Part shown: positions 59,899-64,000 of the stretch, in pieces
How the letters are laid out: every line of letters starts with the position of its first letter
Numbering within the stretch: position 1 is the stretch's first letter
DNA from: Streptomyces sp. NBC_01283
GTDB taxonomy: Bacteria > Actinomycetota > Actinomycetes > Streptomycetales > Streptomycetaceae
DNA length: 64,000 bases
Assembly: GCF_041435335.1 (NCBI RefSeq)
Contig: NZ_CP108430.1
Coordinates: forward strand, 2,232,001-2,296,000
Reading direction: 5' to 3'
Translations under genes and position numbers: made by a program
The notes under the pieces: generated by a model
Databases searched by the model: none
Told to the model about the DNA's origin: nothing
Seen by the model: only the letters and a program-made list of their open reading frames with translations

Positions 59899-60789
59899 AT
59901 GCAGGTCTCACCACCCCCGGACGGGGGTGTCCCGAAGCGAAAGGTCTTGCGCGTGACGGCTGACGGAGGCGAGGCGGTCGAGATGCGGTCCGCGCTGCTG
60001 CGGCTGCGGCGCGGCACGGGGCTGCCCGTGGCCTTCGGCGGGCTCGTCGAGGGGCAGCGGCAGGTGCGGATCGCCGAGCTGACGGGCACGGGGACGCGTG
60101 CGCTGTGCGGTCTCGCGGTGTCGTCCGGGAACGGACTCGGCGGCAAGGCGGTCGCGCTCTCGCGTCCCTGCGCGGTCACCGACTACCACGACTCGCGCCA
60201 CATCAGCCATGAGTACGACGTCGCGGTGGCCGCGGAGGGCCTGCGTTCGGTGCTCGCGGTGCCGGTGGTGGTACGGCGCAGGGTCCGGGGCGTCCTGTAC
60301 GGGGCCCTGCGCTCGGCCCAGCCGCTGGGCGACCGGACGCTCTCGGCGGCGGTGGCGGCGGCGCGCGACGTGGAGCAGGCCCTTGTCGTACGGGACGAGG
60401 TGCACGCGCTCATCGCGGCGGCGCGGGAGCCGCAGGCCGGTGCCGGGGCCGCCTGGGAACAGGTCCGCGAGGCGCACGGCGCGCTCCGGGAACTGGCGCC
60501 GCGGATCGCCGACCCGGCATTGCGGGCGGACATATTGGCGGTGTGCGGCCGGTTGGCCTCGGCGGCGACTGTGCCGCAGGGACGGGAGCGTTCGGTGTCC
60601 CTGGCGCCGCGCGAGGTGGACGTCCTCGTGTGCGTGGCCGGGGGCGTGACGAACGCGGTGGCGGCGGAGCGGCTCGGGCTGCGGCCGGAGACGGTGAAGG
60701 GGTATCTGCGGGCGGCCATGCGGAAGTTGGGCGCGCACACGAGGCTGGAGGCGGTGGTGGCGGCCCGCCGGGCGGGGCTGCTGCCGTGA
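59899..60789 (+). CDS. LuxR-type regulator with GAF-like sensor domain
   Basis: A 296-residue protein (start ATG 59899; GTG 59896 or a later GTG at 59953 also possible). Residues 30-175 form a GAF-like domain: LRLRRGTGLPVAFGGLV, VSSGNGLGGKAVALSRPCAVTDYHDSRHISHEYDVAV, GLRSVLAVPVVVRRRVRGVLYGALR. The C-terminal LuxR domain is SLAPREVDVLVCVAGGVTNAVAAERLGLRPETVKGYLRAAMRKLG. The gene is divergent from the acyl-CoA synthetase operon and probably regulates it in response to a small molecule bound by the GAF domain. Confidence 0.88.
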   Translation: MQVSPPPDGGVPKRKVLRVTADGGEAVEMRSALLRLRRGTGLPVAFGGLVEGQRQVRIAELTGTGTRALCGLAVSSGNGLGGKAVALSRPCAVTDYHDSRHISHEYDVAVAAEGLRSVLAVPVVVRRRVRGVLYGALRSAQPLGDRTLSAAVAAARDVEQALVVRDEVHALIAAAREPQAGAGAAWEQVREAHGALRELAPRIADPALRADILAVCGRLASAATVPQGRERSVSLAPREVDVLVCVAGGVTNAVAAERLGLRPETVKGYLRAAMRKLGAHTRLEAVVAARRAGLLP

Positions 60790-60867
60790 GCCGCGGGCAG
60801 CGTTGACCGACGGTTTCGCCGGTGTCGGATGGAATGGACCCAATGGATCGTGAAGGGGGTGATGGGC

Positions 60868-61515
60868 ATGGTGTCCACGGACCGTTTTCTGGCCTTCGCG
60901 GCGATGTCGCTGTTGGTGATCGTGATCCCGGGACCAAGCGTCCTGTTCGTGATCGGCCGGGCCCTGGCCCATGGCAGGCGGACCGCCGTGGCGACGGCGC
61001 TCGGCAACCTCCTCGGCTCGTACGTCCTGGTCCTCGCGGTCGCGTTCGGCGTCGGATCGCTCGTGGAGCGTTCGGCCGCGGTGTTCATGGCGGTGAAGCT
61101 GGCGGGGGCCGCCTACCTGGTCTTCCTCGGCGTGCAGGCCTTCCGGCACCGCAAGGAGATGCGGGCCGAGTCCATGGGCACGGCCTCCACCGGGGAGCCG
61201 CGCACCGACCTGCGTACGGTCCTGGACGGCGCGCTCGTCGGAGTGACGAATCCGAAGGGCATCGTGTTCTTCGCGGCGGTGCTCCCCCAGTTCGTCGACC
61301 ACGCGGCGGGTCATCTGCCCGCGCAGATGCTGATCCTGGGCCTGGTCCCGATCAGCATCGGGCTCGTCACGGACACCCTGTGGGGCCTGACGGCATCCGC
61401 GGCCCGCACCTGGTTCGCACGCTCGGAGCGGCGCCTTTCGCTGATCGGCGGGGCCGGGGGCGTCACGATGATCGGACTCGGCGTGACCGTCGCGGCTACG
61501 GGCCGGGCGGACTGA
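60868..61515 (+). CDS. LysE/RhtB family exporter
   Basis: A 215-residue inner-membrane protein from ATG 60868, preceded by AAGGGGGTGA; an earlier in-frame ATG at 60829 would add 13 residues. LVIVIPGPSVLFVIGRALAHGRRTAVATALGNLLGSYV is the family signature. VKLAGAAYLVFLGVQAFRHR and GALVGVTNPKGIVFFAAVLPQFVD follow, with the N-P-K motif. Six helices. It probably exports amino acids. Monocistronic, after the LuxR gene. Confidence 0.9.
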   Translation: MVSTDRFLAFAAMSLLVIVIPGPSVLFVIGRALAHGRRTAVATALGNLLGSYVLVLAVAFGVGSLVERSAAVFMAVKLAGAAYLVFLGVQAFRHRKEMRAESMGTASTGEPRTDLRTVLDGALVGVTNPKGIVFFAAVLPQFVDHAAGHLPAQMLILGLVPISIGLVTDTLWGLTASAARTWFARSERRLSLIGGAGGVTMIGLGVTVAATGRAD

Positions 61516-61566
61516 GGTCTGCGGCCGGCCGGACTGGGACCAGTGGAGCACTGAGGCCTTCGCCGT

Positions 61567-62808
61567 TCAGCGCTCGATGACCGTGCCGAACCGGATGTCG
61601 TACGTGGCGGCCTGGTGCAGGGGGCCGCGAAGGAGCCGCTCCGCCTCTTCGGTCAGTTCGTGCCGCTGGGCCTTGGTCAGGGTGCCGAACGGCTCGATGG
61701 TGAGGACGGCGGAGTCGGCGGAGTCGCGGGATTCCTTGGCCGCTCCCGCACCCCGCCCCCCACCCTTTCCTCCGCCCTCTTCGACGCGCCACACGCCCGC
61801 CAGGAAGCCGTCGACCAGGAAGACGCTGTAGGCGAAGTTGCCCTTCCAGGTGCGGCCCTTGTACTCCTGCGGCACGACTCTGCCGCGGTCGGCGTGCGAG
61901 AGGAGGAGGTTGTCGAACTCGGGCAGGAAGCGCGCCGGGGCCGGGGTGTCCGCGTCCGGGCGGGGCGCGTCGGGGAGGTCGAAGAGCTCGACGCCGTTCT
62001 CGTCGCGGAACGTACGCAGTTGGGGCCGCAGCCGCTCGAAGGCCTCCCGCAGCCGCGTGAGCCCCGCCCAGGTCTGCATGTCCTTGACGGATGCGGGCCC
62101 GAAGGCGGCGAGGTAGCGCAGGACGGTGGCGTCGGGCGCGGGCACCGGCCCGCTCGGGCGGCCGAGCCAGTGCTCGGCGGTGGTGAGTGCGACCTGCCCG
62201 CTGCGCCGCCACAGGCCGCGCGGGGTGACCTGGACGAGCGGCAGCGAACAGCGGGCGGCGACGGCAAGGGACTGCGGATCGGCGTCGGGCCAGCGGGGCA
62301 GCAGGACCTCCCGCAACTGCTTCATCGTGCGGGGCTCCTCCTCGACGGCGGCGCGGGCGAGTGAGGCGAGCTCCTCCAGGTCGACGCCGGTCAGCCCCTT
62401 GCGGAAGGCGTGCAGCTCACGGTCGCGGGCGCCTTGCACCAGCGGGCGCAGGGTGAGGGCGTCGTCGGCGGTGTGCAGGTGGATGGTCGAGCGCATCGTG
62501 ACGATGCGTACGAGATCGCGCGAGGCGAGAAGCCCGGACAACACCTCCGGGTCGAACCCCTCAAGGCGGGCCGCGAGGGCGTAGTAGGGCGGCTTCACGT
62601 TCTGCGCCTGGAGGCCGAGGAGGTGGGCGACGGCGCCCTCGACGGAGAGGCCGGCCGAGCGATCCAGGAGCAGCTGACGGCCGAGGGTGGCACGGTTGAG
62701 GGCGCGCGTGCCGAGTACGGGGTCGGTGTGCTGGGCCCGCCCTGTCTTCGGAGAACGCGACGTACTCGACGTACTCGGTCTGCTGGGCGTACTCGGCGTG
62801 TTCGTCAT
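61567..62808 (-). CDS. AlkZ/YcaQ-like winged-helix DNA glycosylase (HTH_42)
   Basis: A 413-residue protein from ATG 62808. A Ser/Thr/Pro-rich N-terminal tail of about 30 residues precedes RALNRATLGRQLLLDR. Then comes AVAHLLGLQAQNVKPPYYALAARL, with the Q-x-Q motif that is catalytic in AlkZ. VTMRSTIHLHTADDALTLRPLV and FLPEFDNLLLSHADRGRVVP are further family blocks. AlkZ relatives unhook DNA crosslinks or alkylated bases; in Streptomyces they often protect from self-made genotoxins, but many lie outside clusters. No genotoxin pathway is visible here. A Gly/Lys-rich insertion (EEGGGKGGGRGAGAAKE) is unusual. Confidence 0.85.
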   Translation of the reverse strand: MTNTPSTPSRPSTSSTSRSPKTGRAQHTDPVLGTRALNRATLGRQLLLDRSAGLSVEGAVAHLLGLQAQNVKPPYYALAARLEGFDPEVLSGLLASRDLVRIVTMRSTIHLHTADDALTLRPLVQGARDRELHAFRKGLTGVDLEELASLARAAVEEEPRTMKQLREVLLPRWPDADPQSLAVAARCSLPLVQVTPRGLWRRSGQVALTTAEHWLGRPSGPVPAPDATVLRYLAAFGPASVKDMQTWAGLTRLREAFERLRPQLRTFRDENGVELFDLPDAPRPDADTPAPARFLPEFDNLLLSHADRGRVVPQEYKGRTWKGNFAYSVFLVDGFLAGVWRVEEGGGKGGGRGAGAAKESRDSADSAVLTIEPFGTLTKAQRHELTEEAERLLRGPLHQAATYDIRFGTVIER

Positions 62809-63033
62809 GCTCCGCACGCTAGCGGGACTTGCGGACATCTTCTGTCCGCAAGCGCGCCGGGAGATGCGCGCGGCATGCGTAGAGGGCGCATCGGGAGTGC
62901 ATCGGGAGTGCACCGGATGGCGTCGAGATGGTCGAGATGGCGCCACGCCCGCGACTTTTGGCACGTATATCCTGCTTCGAGCTGGCAAGACGCACGTTCG
63001 ACACCGACACACAGCCATTCGGAGGCAGTCAGC

Positions 63034-64000
63034 ATGGCGGAGCGCCGGGCCCGGCCCGTACCGAGCACGAAGAGGCACGGCTGGCGGCGCACCGCCCCGG
63101 CCAAGGCCTCCTCGGCCTCAGGGAACGGGGACTCCGGAAATCCCGAGGGCACGCCCGCGTCCCCCTCCCCCGGACCGCAGGACGCCGCGAGCGTCGTACA
63201 GGCCGCGCTCTACCGGGACGGGGTCCGCGTCGCGACGCCGGCCACGCTCGCCGACACCTTCCGGGAGCTGCGCGAGCAGCACGACGGCATGGCATGGATC
63301 GGCCTCGCCCGGCCGACGGAGACCGAACTCCTCTCCCTGGCCGCCGAGTTCGACCTGCACGAGCTCGCCGTCGAGGACGCGATGGAGGCGCACCAGCGCC
63401 CGAAGCTGGAGCGCTACGGCGAGACCCTCTTCGTCGTCCTGCGCGCGGCCCGCTATCTGGACGCTCCGGAGGAAGTCGACTTCGGCGAACTGCACGTGTT
63501 CGTGGGCCCCGACTTCGTCATCACGGTGCGCCACGGCGCCGCCCCGGACCTGACCGCCGTACGCCGCCGCATGGAGGAGAGCCCCGAACTCCTCAAGCTC
63601 GGCCCCGAGGCGGTCCTCTACGCGATCCTGGACGCGGTGGTCGACGGGTACGCCCCGGTCGTGGCCGGAGTCCAGAACGACATCGACGAGATCGAGACCG
63701 AGGTCTTCGGCGGCGACCCGGCGGTCTCCCGCCGCATCTACGAACTCTCCCGCGAAATGGTCGAGTTCCAGCGAGCGACCCGCCCTCTGGTCGCCATGCT
63801 GCACTCCTTGATGGCGGGCTTCGCGAAGTACCGCACCGACGAGGAACTCCAGCGCTACCTGCGCGACGTCGCCGACCACGTCACGCACACCAGCGAACGC
63901 GTCGACGGCTTCCGCCAGGCCCTCACCGACATCCTCACGGTCAACTCCACCCTCGTCACCCAGCAACAGAACGCGGAGATGCGAGCGCTCGCGGAGGCGG
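63034..64000 (+). CDS. corA: CorA-type magnesium/cobalt transporter, N-terminal part
   Basis: The gene starts at ATG 63034 with GGAGG upstream and stays open to the window end (322 codons seen). A 50-residue Ser/Pro-rich tail precedes VVQAALYRDGVRVATPATLADTFRELREQHDGMAWIGLARP. Typical CorA cytoplasmic funnel features follow: ELAVEDAMEAHQRPKLERYGETLFVVLRAARYL, VFVGPDFVITVRHG, VAGVQNDIDEIETEVFGGDP, and the long stalk helix HTSERVDGFRQALTDILTVNSTL. The two membrane helices with GMN lie beyond the window. Confidence 0.94.
   Translation, partial: MAERRARPVPSTKRHGWRRTAPAKASSASGNGDSGNPEGTPASPSPGPQDAASVVQAALYRDGVRVATPATLADTFRELREQHDGMAWIGLARPTETELLSLAAEFDLHELAVEDAMEAHQRPKLERYGETLFVVLRAARYLDAPEEVDFGELHVFVGPDFVITVRHGAAPDLTAVRRRMEESPELLKLGPEAVLYAILDAVVDGYAPVVAGVQNDIDEIETEVFGGDPAVSRRIYELSREMVEFQRATRPLVAMLHSLMAGFAKYRTDEELQRYLRDVADHVTHTSERVDGFRQALTDILTVNSTLVTQQQNAEMRALAEA

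Overview
The window looks like a piece of a Streptomyces chromosome, or that of a close relative. GC content is very high, with G or C at most third codon positions. GTG starts, GGAGG-type ribosome sites and short 4-base gene overlaps are common. Several families are typical of the genus: an XRE/DUF397 pair with an HATPase-type partner, TerD, DUF574-type methyltransferase, a CsnR-type chitosanase promoter, and TTA codons in regulatory genes. I see no rRNA, tRNA, CRISPR array, transposase or phage gene.

Left part (1-25374). A minus-strand group encodes a DNA-binding-only LuxR regulator with a TTA codon, an acyl-CoA carboxylase beta subunit with its epsilon subunit, a wax-ester/diacylglycerol acyltransferase-like enzyme and an MFS exporter cut by the window edge. 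It may be the end of a larger biosynthetic cluster lying to the left. Then come mostly unrelated housekeeping and accessory genes: IclR and HxlR regulators, an AlaA-type aminotransferase, a C39-like peptidase, a flavoprotein monooxygenase, a von Willebrand A pair, a histidine phosphatase, TerD, an F420-type luciferase-like oxidoreductase, a thioesterase, methyltransferase, an HxlR/MFS divergent pair, the HATPase/XRE/DUF397 module, an MHS-family transporter, a secreted alpha-L-fucosidase and an atypical LuxR response regulator.

Polyketide operon (25471-32664, minus strand). Nine tightly packed genes encode cupin, O-methyltransferase, ketosynthase alpha, ketosynthase beta (chain length factor), AcpS phosphopantetheinyl transferase, acyl carrier protein, SRPBCC aromatase/cyclase, PfkB-type kinase and a HxGTHxD cyclase. 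This is a compact type II (aromatic) polyketide system without a visible ketoreductase. Its chain length factor has arginine at the usual Cys/Gln site, and it carries its own kinase and AcpS. It is the best candidate here for an undescribed pathway.

Middle (32943-39235). SnoaL-like and HxlR genes meet tail to tail. Two Tat-exported glycosidases follow, GH89 alpha-N-acetylglucosaminidase and GH46 chitosanase, then LysE and MFS exporters.

Purine-to-glyoxylate island (39469-53781). Two NCS2 purine permeases flank a guanine/8-oxoguanine deaminase-like amidohydrolase. An operon for uricase, HIU hydrolase and OHCU decarboxylase turns urate into allantoin. Hydroxypyruvate isomerase, tartronate semialdehyde reductase and glyoxylate carboligase use the glyoxylate released further on. 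A catalase gene carries the same promoter-embedded palindrome as the uricase operon, which fits removal of uricase-derived peroxide. The hyi and gcl genes share a second, tandem operator. Between catalase and gcl sits a single-gene Shedu-type (SduA) anti-phage nuclease.

Right end (54044-64000). A predicted pseudokinase is followed by a zinc-ribbon protein with a degenerate nuclease-like domain. Then come a GNAT acetyltransferase, two acyl-CoA synthetases, a GAF-like LuxR regulator, a LysE exporter, an AlkZ-like DNA glycosylase and a CorA transporter cut by the window end.
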